Positions 1 through 8,676 of a DNA stretch of 57,171 nt are shown here, in pieces. This stretch comes from a bacterium (lineage in GTDB: Bacteria > UBP7 > UBA6624): assembly GCA_014384545.1 (NCBI GenBank), contig JACNFQ010000052.1:1-57171 (forward strand), written 5' to 3'. The notes under the pieces are model-generated. The model searched no databases and had not been told where the DNA came from. It saw only the letters and a program-made list of their open reading frames with translations. The translations under genes were made by a program, and so were the position numbers. Numbering within the stretch: position 1 is the first letter of the stretch; every line of letters starts with the position of its first letter.

Positions 1-233
1 GCTCCAACCTCGATGCCCTAGCGGGCATCAATCTGGGCAAATCTCCTACATTTGGAGGAAGAAAGATGCGGTTGGAAGCCCATCTTCTAGACTGGGAAGG
101 CGACCTGCTCAACGACCCCGTTGAGGTTCGGTTTGATACCTACTTGCGAGAAGAGGTAGAATACCCGACAATTGAGGAGCTGCGGCGTCAGCTGGAGAGA
201 GATCTTCAAGCGGTTCGCGGTAATGGAGGATAA
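1..233 (+). CDS. ribF: RibF, bifunctional riboflavin kinase/FAD synthetase (C-terminal end only)
   Basis: The gene enters from outside the window and only about 76 codons are visible, ending at TAA 231-233. The frame reads GINLGKSPTFGG, then LEAHLLDWEGDLL, then a charged LREEVEYPTIEELRRQL tail. This is the pattern of the C-terminal riboflavin kinase domain of RibF (PTFGG loop, E-x-HLLDF-x-GDLY). The enzyme phosphorylates riboflavin to FMN and adenylates FMN to FAD in the cytoplasm. It lies 3 nt upstream of rpsO, a common bacterial arrangement. The adenylyltransferase half is outside the window. Confidence 0.85.
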   Translation, partial: SNLDALAGINLGKSPTFGGRKMRLEAHLLDWEGDLLNDPVEVRFDTYLREEVEYPTIEELRRQLERDLQAVRGNGG

Positions 234-236
234 TGA

Positions 237-506
237 ATGACGATACACCCTGAGGTTAAGTCTCAGATCATAAAGGACTTTGCCCTAACCCCCGAGGATA
301 CAGGTAGCCCAGAAGTGCAGGTTGCTCTACTTACATACCGTATCAAGCAACTGACTGAACATCTGGAGAAAAACCGCAAAGACAACCACTCTCGAAGAGG
401 GTTCCTTGCCCTGATTCAGCGCCGTCGAGATCTCTTGGCTTATCTTAGAGAAAACGAGAACGAACGGTACCAATCCCTAATCAAGCGTCTCTCGCTAAGG
501 AGATAA
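237..506 (+). CDS. rpsO: 30S ribosomal protein S15
   Basis: This 89-residue protein matches the family's usual length. It contains the S15 signature: [21 protein letters not shown], then the [23 protein letters not shown] block, and a basic C-terminus ending SLRR. S15 binds the central domain of 16S rRNA early in small-subunit assembly. The start codon lies 3 nt after the ribF stop and the stop lies 2 nt before rplY, so it is almost certainly co-transcribed. pnp, which follows rpsO in many bacteria, is replaced here by rplY. Confidence 0.97.
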   Translation: MTIHPEVKSQIIKDFALTPEDTGSPEVQVALLTYRIKQLTEHLEKNRKDNHSRRGFLALIQRRRDLLAYLRENENERYQSLIKRLSLRR

Positions 507-508
507 TC

Positions 509-1048
509 ATGACAAATCAACTCTCCGTTGAACTGCGCCAACAGTGCGGCACTTCGGCTGCAAAGGGAATACGAAGGGAGGGCAAGGTGCCCGGTGTTGT
601 TTATGGGGCAAACCGCGAACCCCTCTCAGTTTCGGTCAACCGTCAAGAGGCGTTGAACGCCCTAGACGAAGTGTACAAAGGGACCCAATTGTTGCTCGTG
701 GACATATCAGGAAAAGAGACGGTTTCTGCTATTATTCGGGAAGTCCAAACACATTACATGGATGGAACTTTACAGAATCTAGACATCTGGGTTGTTAACC
801 CCAAGAAAGAGATTACAGTCAAGGTCTACTTGATTCCCACAGGTGATTGGGATCTCCAGCGGGCCAAGGGGTTTCATATGGAAATCAAATCGATCAAGGT
901 AACAGGGCTTCCAGAAAACCTTCCGGGAACAGTTCCCTTTTCTACAACGAACTTAGCCGAGGGGGAGAAACTTCGTATCAAAGATATAGCTCTTCCAGAA
1001 GGAATCTCTATCGCAGAACACGGAAACACCGTCGTCTGTCGACAGTAG
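509..1048 (+). CDS. rplY: 50S ribosomal protein L25/CTC family
   Basis: 179 residues. The N-terminal part (about 1-90) is the 5S rRNA-binding L25 domain: basic GTSAAKGIRREGKVPGVVYG, then TVSAIIREVQTHYMDGTLQNLDIW. The remainder is the longer beta-rich C-terminal domain of CTC/TL5-type L25, so this is not the short enterobacterial form. Pairing of rplY with pth, as here, is widespread. The stop codon TAG at 1046-1048 overlaps the likely beginning of pth in another frame, suggesting translational coupling. Confidence 0.93.
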   Translation: MTNQLSVELRQQCGTSAAKGIRREGKVPGVVYGANREPLSVSVNRQEALNALDEVYKGTQLLLVDISGKETVSAIIREVQTHYMDGTLQNLDIWVVNPKKEITVKVYLIPTGDWDLQRAKGFHMEIKSIKVTGLPENLPGTVPFSTTNLAEGEKLRIKDIALPEGISIAEHGNTVVCRQ

Positions 1049-1632
1049 ACCGGCTGGTCGCTACGCTGGGAAACCCTGGCGACAATTACGCAAGTAGCCG
1101 GCACAATATCGCTTGGCGTCTTGCTGATTTCCTTAGAGAGCGGGAAGGTTGGTCCCCTTGGAAATCTGTTAGAAGTGGTTTCTTGGGACTCCGAAGAGCA
1201 AAAGGTCTTTGGTCGTTTGGGGTATGGAAAGGACTAAACATCGCACTCCTAAAACCGACCACTTTCATGAACAAATCGGGGGGACCCATCTATCAAATCC
1301 TCAAGAACGAATCTCTGCCACTTGAGGCTCTACTTGTGGTAGCTGATGATATCCATCTTGAGCCTGGCAAGGCCCGCATTCGCGCCCAAGGGAGCCATGG
1401 GGGGCACAACGGACTCTCCCATATTTCTGATACCCTAAGAACGACGAACTACCCTCGGTTTAGGTTGGGTGTGGGTAGTGACAAGGGTAATAATCTAGTT
1501 GACCATGTTCTTTCACCTTTGGACGCCCCTGACGAAGCCAGAATCCAATCTCGTTTTGACCACTTTGGAGATGCTCTCCTTTGTTGGGCAAAGGAGGGTT
1601 TTCCATCATGCCAAGACCTTCTTGCTAGGTAA
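1036..1632 (+). CDS. pth: Peptidyl-tRNA hydrolase with no canonical start codon
   Basis: Family hallmarks are all present: LVATLGNPGDNY at the N-terminus, the catalytic His in SSRHNIAW, LLKPTTFMNKSGG, the Asp in VVADDIHLEPGK, and GSHGGHNGLSHI. Pth cleaves peptidyl-tRNAs that drop off ribosomes. The frame has no ATG, GTG or TTG near the expected N-terminus. The only standard start is TTG 847, which would add over 60 unrelated residues inside rplY. I placed the start at CTG 1036, giving 198 residues, close to the family norm. CTG 1057 is the alternative, and a sequence error is possible. GTA 1045-1047, overlapping the rplY stop, is one base from a GTG. Confidence 0.85.
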   Translation: MSTVDRLVATLGNPGDNYASSRHNIAWRLADFLREREGWSPWKSVRSGFLGLRRAKGLWSFGVWKGLNIALLKPTTFMNKSGGPIYQILKNESLPLEALLVVADDIHLEPGKARIRAQGSHGGHNGLSHISDTLRTTNYPRFRLGVGSDKGNNLVDHVLSPLDAPDEARIQSRFDHFGDALLCWAKEGFPSCQDLLAR

Positions 1633-1666
1633 ACTCCTTTTCTCTTTTTCGGATATAGAATAAAGT

Positions 1667-2524
1667 ATGCCTGAACAGGACTCGGGTGCCCCCCTTCTTT
1701 CTATAGATTCCGCGCCCTATGCCCTCTCCCAGTTAGAAGCATTTGCTCGAAAATGCCGAGTTGATATTCTCAGGATGACCACACGGGCACAATCGGGACA
1801 TCCAGGTGGCTCCCTATCAGCGATTGATCTTCTTGTCGCTCTTTATGGAACCCAACTTAGGGTTAGCCCAGCTGCTCCAAATAACCCCCACAGAGACCGT
1901 TTTATCCTGAGTAAAGGGCACGCCAGCCCTAGTGTCTATGCCGTATTGGCACAAGCGGGGTTTCTGAGTGAGGATGATTTGGATCGGTTTCGTACGCTTG
2001 GTGGCGTCTGCCAAGGGCATGTCGATGTTCGATGTCCCGGAGTTGATTTTTCGGGTGGGTCGTTGGGTATGGGACTTTCCTTTGGGGTAGGGTGTGCTTT
2101 GGCAGCTCGCTTAGATGGAAATGACCGAACAGTTACCGTCATGATGGGAGATGGAGAACTCCAAGAAGGACAGTTGTGGGAAGCTGCGATGTCGGCGTCG
2201 CACCACAAACTGGGAAACCTCAAGGGAATCGTTGATTTGAATGGTATCCAAAATGACGACTTCTGCTACCAACAGATGGACATGGGTGATATCGCTTCCA
2301 AGTGGTCTGCCTTTGGTTGGGCAACTCGGAGCCTTGACGGACATAATATGGAAGAGATTGTGGAGGGTTTAGCGTGGCAACACGAACAACAGAACGGACC
2401 CTCTGTCCTCTTAGCAAATACGATAAAAGGTAAAGGAGTTTCGTTCATGGAGAACAACCCCAAGTACCATGGCTGTGCTGCAACCCCTGAAGAACTCGTC
2501 GTTGCCTTGGAGGCACTCGGATGA
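1667..2524 (+). CDS. Transketolase, N-terminal (thiamine-diphosphate) subunit
   Basis: 285 residues, corresponding to the first half of a full-length transketolase. Visible features are SGHPGGSLSAIDLLVALY, the SKGHASPSVYAVLAQAG block and the ThDP/metal-binding motif GDGELQEGQLWEAAMSA...VDLNGIQ. Transketolase moves two-carbon units between sugar phosphates in the non-oxidative pentose phosphate pathway. Many archaea and some bacteria encode it as two polypeptides, as here. The stop overlaps the start of the C-terminal subunit (ATGA at 2521-2524), so the halves should be made together. Confidence 0.93.
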   Translation: MPEQDSGAPLLSIDSAPYALSQLEAFARKCRVDILRMTTRAQSGHPGGSLSAIDLLVALYGTQLRVSPAAPNNPHRDRFILSKGHASPSVYAVLAQAGFLSEDDLDRFRTLGGVCQGHVDVRCPGVDFSGGSLGMGLSFGVGCALAARLDGNDRTVTVMMGDGELQEGQLWEAAMSASHHKLGNLKGIVDLNGIQNDDFCYQQMDMGDIASKWSAFGWATRSLDGHNMEEIVEGLAWQHEQQNGPSVLLANTIKGKGVSFMENNPKYHGCAATPEELVVALEALG

Positions 2525-3462
2525 GCTTTGGTGCTTCCCGAGATGGCTATGGAGAGGCTCTACTAGAACTTTCCTCTAACGAAAAAGTCGTCGTTCTAGA
2601 GGCCGACTTGGGCAAGAGCACCAAGAGTTGCTGGTTTCGTGCAAAATACCCCGAACGCACTTTCTCTTTTGGGATCGCCGAACAGAACATGGTTCTGGCG
2701 GCGGCTGGGTTGGCATCTTCGGGCTACATCCCGTTTGCTAGCACTTTTTCTATCTTCTGTGAACGCGCCTTTGAACAGATGCGTAACGGGGTTGCTCGGC
2801 CTGGTTATGCCGTCCATCTATGTGGCAGTCACGGTGGCATACACACCGGCGAAGATGGTTCGTCTGCTCAGGCGATTGAAGACCTCTCGGTCTTTAGGAG
2901 TATTCCAAAGCTCACCGTTCTCCATCCCTGCGATGATATCTCTGCCCGTATCCTGACCTGTCAATTGGCTGAATCTAGGCATCCTTCTTACACGCGAACT
3001 GCAAGGAATAAAGTGCCTCGGCTATATGAGGGGAAAGAGAGCGTATTGCGGATTGGGAAAGGTGTTACTCTTCGCCAGGGGCGTGATGTAGCAATCTTAG
3101 CGGTGGGGGTGATGGTTCATAGGGCCTTGGATGCTGCACAACAGTTGTCCAAAGAGGGGATTGAGGCAACCGTAGCCGATTTCCATACCCTAAAGCCACT
3201 GGATGAAGATCTTGTGGGGGAACTTGCGCATCGGTGTGGAGCTTTCGTTACAGCTGAAGACCACTCACTCATTGGGGGACTTGGTGGTGCAGTCGCCGAA
3301 TCTCTCTCTCAAATCCATCCTGTCCCCCTAGAACGCGTGGGTGTCAAGGACCGGTTTGGTGAATCAGGCAAACCCGAACCCCTTATGGATATGATGGGGC
3401 TAACCGCAGAGGATATCGTAGCAGCAGCAAAGAGAGCAATTACCCGAAAGGAGACCAACTGA
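2521..3462 (+). CDS. Transketolase, C-terminal (pyrimidine-binding) subunit
   Basis: 313 residues carrying the second ThDP-binding half and the C-terminal domain. Visible features are the conserved Glu in FSFGIAEQNMVLAAAGLA, the SHGGIHTGEDGSSAQAIEDL loop and the C-terminal VAILAVGVMVHRALDAA...FHTLKPLD...EDHSLIGGLG domain. It completes the split transketolase with the preceding gene. Transaldolase follows after 2 nt. Together they make a non-oxidative pentose phosphate module that could supply sedoheptulose 7-phosphate to the heptose genes found at 7261-9218; that link is inference from context. Confidence 0.93.
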   Translation: MSFGASRDGYGEALLELSSNEKVVVLEADLGKSTKSCWFRAKYPERTFSFGIAEQNMVLAAAGLASSGYIPFASTFSIFCERAFEQMRNGVARPGYAVHLCGSHGGIHTGEDGSSAQAIEDLSVFRSIPKLTVLHPCDDISARILTCQLAESRHPSYTRTARNKVPRLYEGKESVLRIGKGVTLRQGRDVAILAVGVMVHRALDAAQQLSKEGIEATVADFHTLKPLDEDLVGELAHRCGAFVTAEDHSLIGGLGGAVAESLSQIHPVPLERVGVKDRFGESGKPEPLMDMMGLTAEDIVAAAKRAITRKETN

Positions 3463-3464
3463 CC

Positions 3465-4130
3465 ATGGAGATTTATCTAGATACAGCAATCGTTGATGAA
3501 ATCAAGGAAATCCAAGAGTGGGGTCTCGTTCGAGGCGTAACGACCAACCCCAGTTTGATTGCCCAAACGGGGCGAGACTATAAGGACGCTGTGATGGAGG
3601 TTCTTTCCTTAGTAGATGGTCCTGTTTCGGTAGAAACTCTCTCGGATAACGCTGCCGAAATCGTCTCCCAGGGGGAAGAGTATGCGACATGGGGAGATCT
3701 TGTCGTTGTCAAGGTGGCGACCACTGTTGAAGGACTAAAGGCGATTTCTCAGTTGCGGGCGTTGGGTATTCCCACCAATGCGACTCTCATCTTTTCGCTC
3801 AATCAAAGTATCCTAGCTGCAGAAGCGGGTGCTAACTACATCTCCCCCTTTGTGGGTAGATTGGATGATATTGGCGGGGACGGGATTGGGCTCGTTGCTG
3901 AATCGGTTGACTATGTGGAAGAAAACGACCTTGATTGCGATGTGATTTCTGCCAGTTTACGCCACCCTCAACATCTTGAAGATTCCGCCAAAGTCGGAGC
4001 TCATATTGCGACTTGTCCCCCCTCCTTACTTAAGAAGGCACTCAAGCACCCCCTTAGTGATATCGGTCTGGCAGCGTTCTTTTCGGATTGGAGAAAGGCA
4101 AGTAGAAATGTAAGGGGGTTGGAAGAATGA
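3465..4130 (+). CDS. tal: Transaldolase (small, Fsa/TalC-like type)
   Basis: 221 residues, the size of the short decameric transaldolase/fructose-6-phosphate aldolase group. It begins MEIYLDTAIVDEIKEI, then GVTTNPSLIAQTG, has the Schiff-base lysine region VVVKVATTVEGLKA, and the NATLIFSLNQSILAAEAGANYISPFVGRLDDIG block. It exchanges a dihydroxyacetone unit between sugar phosphates. Context beside transketolase supports transaldolase rather than aldolase activity. The stop overlaps the pyrG start by 4 nt (ATGA, 4127-4130). Confidence 0.93.
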   Translation: MEIYLDTAIVDEIKEIQEWGLVRGVTTNPSLIAQTGRDYKDAVMEVLSLVDGPVSVETLSDNAAEIVSQGEEYATWGDLVVVKVATTVEGLKAISQLRALGIPTNATLIFSLNQSILAAEAGANYISPFVGRLDDIGGDGIGLVAESVDYVEENDLDCDVISASLRHPQHLEDSAKVGAHIATCPPSLLKKALKHPLSDIGLAAFFSDWRKASRNVRGLEE

Positions 4131-5746
4131 AATATATCTTCGTTACCGGTGGGAACATCTCTGCTTTGGGAAAAGGCATCGCTGCAGCAAGTGTAGGGAC
4201 TTTGCTCAAGGCACGCGGGTGGAATGTGGCAGCTGTAAAAGTAGATCCCTATCTAAATGTAGACGCTGGCACGATGAGCCCCTACCAGCATGGAGAGGTA
4301 TTTGTAACGAAAGATGGTGCCGAGACCGATTTGGATTTGGGTCATTACGAGCGTTTCTTAGATACCGACCTCTTCCAAGTCAATAATGTGACCGCAGGCA
4401 GAGTTTATCGGAATGTCCTTGACAAGGAGCGCAAAGGGGAGTATCTGGGTGCTACAGTCCAGGTTGTCCCCCACGTCATCAACGAAATCAAATCTCTCAT
4501 CAAGACTGCAGGTGAAGGGAAAGAAATCCTGTTGGTAGAACTAGGAGGCACAGTAGGTGATATTGAAAGTGCCGCCTTTGTAGAGTCGATTAGACAGTTT
4601 AGGAAAGATGTAGGGCAAGAGAATGTCTGTTATATCCATTTGACTTTGCTTCCTTACATTCCCAGTGCGGGAGAAGTCAAGACAAAACTTACACAGCACT
4701 CGGTTAGGGAGCTTCGTGGCTTAGGGATTCAGCCCGATATCATCATCGCAAGAACGACTCAACCGATTGATCAATCTGTTCGAGACAAGATCGCTTTGTT
4801 TTGTGATATCTCAACCGATGCGGTGATTCAAGGGCTTGATACGAACTGTATCTACCGAATTCCCCTCAAGATGGAATCGGAAGGACTAGCCAGACAGGTA
4901 GAAGCTGCTTTGGGATTAGAGCCCCGCAAACCTTCCTTGGGTGATTGGACGGATTTTGTGGAGTCGGTTGTCTCTTCTCCTAAAAAGATAGAGGTCGCAA
5001 TTGTCGGAAAATACATCACACTTGAAGATTCTTACAAATCCGTTACAGAAGCCCTTATCCATGCTGGAGCAGCTTCTCAAAGGCAAGTGACGATTCGATG
5101 GGTTCATGCCTCGGATGTCAAGAGCGAAGAAGATGCGGATCGCCTCCTCTCTGGCGTCCATGGCGTCGTCGTACCTGGAGGGTTTGATAACCGAGGGCTA
5201 GAAGGGAAGATCGCTGCAGCTAAGTGGTGCCGTGAAACAGATACCCCCTATTTGGGTCTCTGTCTGGGGCTTCAAGTGATGGTAATAGAGTTTGCCCGCA
5301 ACGTGGCGGGTTTAGCAGGGGCAAACACCACCGAGGCTGAACCCGACACCCCTTATCCCGTCATCGCCCTCCTAGAAGAGCAAGAGCGTATTCGATACAA
5401 AGGGGGCACGATGCGTTTGGGGGATTACCCCTGCCATCTCAAAGAGGGGACTTTGGCCCACCGACTTTATGGTAAATCTGAGATTGCAGAGCGCCACCGC
5501 CACCGCTACGAAGTAAACAATGCTTGGAGAGAGATACTAGAAGAAGAGGGGATCCTTTGGAGTGGCTGTTCCCCCGATGGATTCTTGGTTGAAGTAGCAG
5601 AACTCCCTCATCACCCTTTCTTCATTGCGAGCCAGTTCCACCCCGAGTTTACCAGCCGACCATTAGCACCCAATCCTCTCTTTGGTGGTTTCCTAAGAGC
5701 CGCTGTTTCCCTAGCCCAACAGAGAATTACCCTAGCCAAGAAGTAA
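4127..5746 (+). CDS. pyrG: CTP synthase
   Basis: 539 residues, typical length. The N-terminal synthetase domain starts KYIFVTGGNISALGKGIAAASVG and contains DPYLNVDAGTMSPYQHGEVFV and DLGHYERFL. The C-terminal class I glutamine amidotransferase domain has VVPGGFDNRG, the nucleophile Cys in YLGLCLGLQVMVIEFARN, and His-Glu in SQFHPEF. It converts UTP to CTP with ATP and glutamine. It is the last gene of the plus-strand run and converges on the next gene with only 6 nt between stop codons. No terminator hairpin is evident there. Confidence 0.97.
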   Translation: MKYIFVTGGNISALGKGIAAASVGTLLKARGWNVAAVKVDPYLNVDAGTMSPYQHGEVFVTKDGAETDLDLGHYERFLDTDLFQVNNVTAGRVYRNVLDKERKGEYLGATVQVVPHVINEIKSLIKTAGEGKEILLVELGGTVGDIESAAFVESIRQFRKDVGQENVCYIHLTLLPYIPSAGEVKTKLTQHSVRELRGLGIQPDIIIARTTQPIDQSVRDKIALFCDISTDAVIQGLDTNCIYRIPLKMESEGLARQVEAALGLEPRKPSLGDWTDFVESVVSSPKKIEVAIVGKYITLEDSYKSVTEALIHAGAASQRQVTIRWVHASDVKSEEDADRLLSGVHGVVVPGGFDNRGLEGKIAAAKWCRETDTPYLGLCLGLQVMVIEFARNVAGLAGANTTEAEPDTPYPVIALLEEQERIRYKGGTMRLGDYPCHLKEGTLAHRLYGKSEIAERHRHRYEVNNAWREILEEEGILWSGCSPDGFLVEVAELPHHPFFIASQFHPEFTSRPLAPNPLFGGFLRAAVSLAQQRITLAKK

Positions 5747-5752
5747 ACCTTT

Positions 5753-6610
5753 CTAAACAGCGATATGGACCGCCCCTTCTCTCTCTATTTGAAGGGGAAG
5801 TGGTGCCATCACCAAATCGCCATCGACAGCCAAAGGGACCTCTATTCCCTCTTTGCCCGAAACGACAAATTGATTCCCCACACCTCTAAAAACATCCTTT
5901 TTGGTCAGTTTTCCCTTCTCTGCTCGGGGAAGTAAGAAGGGTAACGCCATCCGAGAACGAGGCAAAAAGACCGCCAGATCCAAGTTACCATCAGAGGGAT
6001 CTGCTTGTGGCGCAATCTGAATCCCCCCCCCTGTAAGTCCACTATTGAACAGCCCCATCCAAAATGTCTCGCCTTCCCACTTGCACCCAACACCATCCAC
6101 CCGGAGATTCAGGAGGGGGAGGGAGGGGAGGGTCATTAAGAAGATCAATCTGTAATCAAGCCATTTTGGCACCGTTTCCCGCACTTTATTAACCTCGCCA
6201 TCTAATCCAATTCCAAACGAGTTAACGAAGCGTATTCGGTGACCTTGTTTATCTGTTGCAACCCATAAGTCAACGTCTTTCCACTGGGGATTCCTTAATC
6301 GTTCCTTAGCCTCGCTTAGATTCCCAGGAGTTAGCCCCATCCGACGCGCCAAATCGTTTCCATGTCCCAAGGGAACGGGGATAATGCGGGCACCCGGTCC
6401 TAGCGCTTCAACAGCCTCTCGCAAAGTGCCATCCCCCCCCACCACAGCGACTGGATTCTGACCCTTTGAAGAGGCCCAACTCTCCCTGTCTGTCACAACC
6501 TCACAGTTCCCCAAGACCTGAGCAATACCGTTTACTCCCCCTCCAAACGCCCTTACAGCTCGCGCCTTGGGATTGACCCACAGGGGGACTTTAGTCACGG
6601 GAGACAACAC
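5753..6610 (-). CDS. Diacylglycerol kinase-like lipid kinase
   Basis: 285 residues of the DAGK catalytic family (DagK/YegS-like). Visible are the NPKA start, the nucleotide-binding VVGGDGTLREAVEAL, PVPLGHGNDLARRMGL, FVNSFGIGLDGEVN, and a late DGNLDLAVF and AVDGD. These enzymes phosphorylate a lipid hydroxyl such as diacylglycerol or a sphingoid base; the substrate cannot be read from sequence. It is the last gene of a long minus-strand run and overlaps comF by 20 nt. A C8 run at about 6025 falls inside the gene; the frame is intact in this copy. Confidence 0.85.
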   Translation of the reverse strand: MLSPVTKVPLWVNPKARAVRAFGGGVNGIAQVLGNCEVVTDRESWASSKGQNPVAVVGGDGTLREAVEALGPGARIIPVPLGHGNDLARRMGLTPGNLSEAKERLRNPQWKDVDLWVATDKQGHRIRFVNSFGIGLDGEVNKVRETVPKWLDYRLIFLMTLPSLPLLNLRVDGVGCKWEGETFWMGLFNSGLTGGGIQIAPQADPSDGNLDLAVFLPRSRMALPFLLPRAEKGKLTKKDVFRGVGNQFVVSGKEGIEVPLAVDGDLVMAPLPLQIEREGAVHIAV

Positions 6611-7277
6611 CCGCTACGACAGAGGAGACCCCCTTAGACAAGAGAGCGTTTGAAGATGCCCGTAGAGTAGACCCCGTCGTCATCACATCATCCAGCAAGA
6701 GGATTCGTGCCCCAAATAACTCGGGACCCTCGGCACAGACGAAAGCCCCTTTTAGATTTGCGCGCCTCTCCTCTCTGGAAAGCCCTCTTTGGGGGGGCGT
6801 AGGTCGTGCCCTCAATAGGCGTCCCCTAAAGGGCCACCCTTTGAGGCGAGAGATCTCTTTTGCTAAGAGAGCTGGGGGGTTGTATCCTCGCTCTCTTCTC
6901 CGCTCTGGCCACATGGGAACTGCTTCTACCGCTGAAAACTCCTCATTCTCTAAGTGCTCCACCAAGAGTTCAGCCAACAGGGGGGCAATCCAAGGAGAAG
7001 TCTCTTTGAATCTACGAGCCACCCGAGACCATGCCCCTTCATGCCTTCCAAGAGCAACCGTCTTCTCTAGGGGAATAGGTTCGACAGCACACGCTGGACA
7101 TCCTTCTCTGTCAAGGATCTCGGCACACCTAGGGCAGATTGGTTCTTTCTTGGGAGCACTCTCCTTACAAGGGGGACATAAAAGCCCCAAACTAGGACGA
7201 CTACAAGAAACACATTGCGCTACGGGGAACAACAGTGCCCCCACTTGCCGACCCCAGTGGCTAACCCAAGAACGCAC
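6591..7277 (-). CDS. ComF-family phosphoribosyltransferase-like protein
   Basis: 228 residues. The N-terminus has a zinc-ribbon-like set of cysteines (CVSC, CPPC, CPRC, CPAC). The C-terminal half is a phosphoribosyltransferase fold with the PRPP loop ILLLDDVMTTGSTLRA. This is the ComF/GntX architecture. In transformable bacteria ComF takes part in handling incoming single-stranded DNA, but many members occur in organisms without known competence. It overlaps hldE by 17 nt and the lipid kinase by 20 nt, so it is translated as part of the operon. comM is also present at 36804-38345. Confidence 0.85.
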   Translation of the reverse strand: MRSWVSHWGRQVGALLFPVAQCVSCSRPSLGLLCPPCKESAPKKEPICPRCAEILDREGCPACAVEPIPLEKTVALGRHEGAWSRVARRFKETSPWIAPLLAELLVEHLENEEFSAVEAVPMWPERRRERGYNPPALLAKEISRLKGWPFRGRLLRARPTPPQRGLSREERRANLKGAFVCAEGPELFGARILLLDDVMTTGSTLRASSNALLSKGVSSVVAGVVSRD

Positions 7278-8676
7278 GGGTAGAAAACCCCTCCAGAAGG
7301 GGAATCGTCTCTACGCGCCCCCCAGCCGCTTTCGTCTCTTTAGCACCCACTATCTCGTGGGGGGAGTAATCCCCCCCCTTGATGAGGATGTCGGGATAAT
7401 CAATGGTGGACAGAAGTGTGGCTGGTGTCTCTTCTCCAAAAGGTATCACCAAATCAACGAAAGGTATGTCACAAAGTGCCTCTACTCTCCTCTCCATCCT
7501 GTTTTGGGGGCGACCCTTCCCTTTTAGATTTCTAACCGAGAGATCATCATTTAGCCCCACAATCAACCGATCCCCCCTAGAGGCAGCCTGGGCTAATAAC
7601 GAGAGGTGCCCTGCGTGAAGCCCGTCAAAACAGCCATTCGTGAAGATGATTGTTTCCCCCTTTTTTCGCCACTCTTCTATCCGCGTTTTCCCTTCGTCTT
7701 GTCCCGCACCAAAGCCCCGTGGAGGAGATAAGACAAGACGCCCGATATCCCCTACAGATAGTATTGATGTGTCTGGTCGCGTTACGGAGAGTCCAGCCGC
7801 ATCGTTTGCCAAACGAATCATCTCTTCCCACTTTACCCCAGAAGCGAACCCCGCAGCTAACAGTGAAACGACCACATCCCCTGCACCCGTCACATCAAAC
7901 AGACGGTGGACTTTCCCCGATACGGATCCCGTTTCTCCATCCTGCCTTGCCCAAGCCATGCCTTGGGCTGCCAAGGTAATCACCACAGCCTCTATACCCA
8001 ATCCCTCTACCAATTGTGTTGCCGCCTTGATACCTCCAACTCGCCCTTCCAAAAGGGGGTGTCCAAGCAAGCGCTCGGCTTCCTTTTTGTTGGGCGTCAA
8101 AACACCACAACCTCTATACCTATTTCTATGGGGCGGCTTAGGGTCTGCAACGGTGGGAATTCCCCAATCCCGCGCTTTCTCTAGATGTGCTTGTAGAGAA
8201 GTAGCTGATAGAGCTCCCTTTCCGTAGTCTGAAAGAACCAAGACATCATCCTCTTTGCAAACGCACGCCTCTTCGGGCGAGATTTTCTCTGGGGGAGACT
8301 CGCGGTCAACCCTAAGTAAATGTCTTCCCTTCCCGATATATCTAGTTTTAGTGGTGGTTTCCGTATCGGTGATTACCCGAACACCTTCTAGACGAACCCG
8401 GCTCCGGGAGAGACAAGCCAACAGAGATTGACCCTCTTCATCGTCTCCCACCGAACCCTGAAGAGCTACATCTGCCCCCAAAGTCGCTAGTTGTGTGGCA
8501 ACTACCCCTGCTCCCCCAGCTGTTTCCCGAACCGTTCCCTCTAAGAGAATCGGTACGGGCGCTTCTGGACTTTGACGAGGAATCAATCCCCTGACAAAAC
8601 GATCTAACATCAAGTCGCCCACCACGCGAATCCTGCTTCCAAGAGGAAGATGTTTTCGCAAGCGCTCGCACTTCAC
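7261..8676 (-). CDS. hldE: Bifunctional heptose 7-phosphate kinase/heptose 1-phosphate adenylyltransferase
   Basis: 471 residues, the length of fused HldE. The N-terminal ribokinase-like domain shows VVGDLMLDRFVRG, a GGAGVVATQLATLGADV sugar-binding stretch and FDVTGAGDVVVSLLA with the catalytic Asp. The C-terminal cytidylyltransferase-like domain has FTNGCFDGLHAGHLSLLAQAA (HxGH nucleotide site) and GLNDDLSVRNLKG. It makes ADP-D-glycero-beta-D-manno-heptose for the lipopolysaccharide inner core. It overlaps gmhB by 4 nt, the intervening pathway step being the neighbouring gene. Confidence 0.95.
   Translation of the reverse strand: MKCERLRKHLPLGSRIRVVGDLMLDRFVRGLIPRQSPEAPVPILLEGTVRETAGGAGVVATQLATLGADVALQGSVGDDEEGQSLLACLSRSRVRLEGVRVITDTETTTKTRYIGKGRHLLRVDRESPPEKISPEEACVCKEDDVLVLSDYGKGALSATSLQAHLEKARDWGIPTVADPKPPHRNRYRGCGVLTPNKKEAERLLGHPLLEGRVGGIKAATQLVEGLGIEAVVITLAAQGMAWARQDGETGSVSGKVHRLFDVTGAGDVVVSLLAAGFASGVKWEEMIRLANDAAGLSVTRPDTSILSVGDIGRLVLSPPRGFGAGQDEGKTRIEEWRKKGETIIFTNGCFDGLHAGHLSLLAQAASRGDRLIVGLNDDLSVRNLKGKGRPQNRMERRVEALCDIPFVDLVIPFGEETPATLLSTIDYPDILIKGGDYSPHEIVGAKETKAAGGRVETIPLLEGFSTRAFLG

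Noticed and set aside
847-1035. Upstream extension of pth from TTG 847
   Set aside because: It would overlap rplY by about 200 nt and add over 60 residues unlike any Pth; the conserved Pth start is at about 1050.
5753-6610. C8 and C7 runs in the lipid kinase gene as phase-variation switches
   Set aside because: Runs of C or G occur across the whole window because GGG and CCC codons are preferred, so the tract alone is not evidence of switching.
7640-8227. Long plus-strand frame opposite hldE
   Set aside because: Pro/Ser/Thr-rich translation with no motifs, entirely inside a well-supported gene on the other strand.
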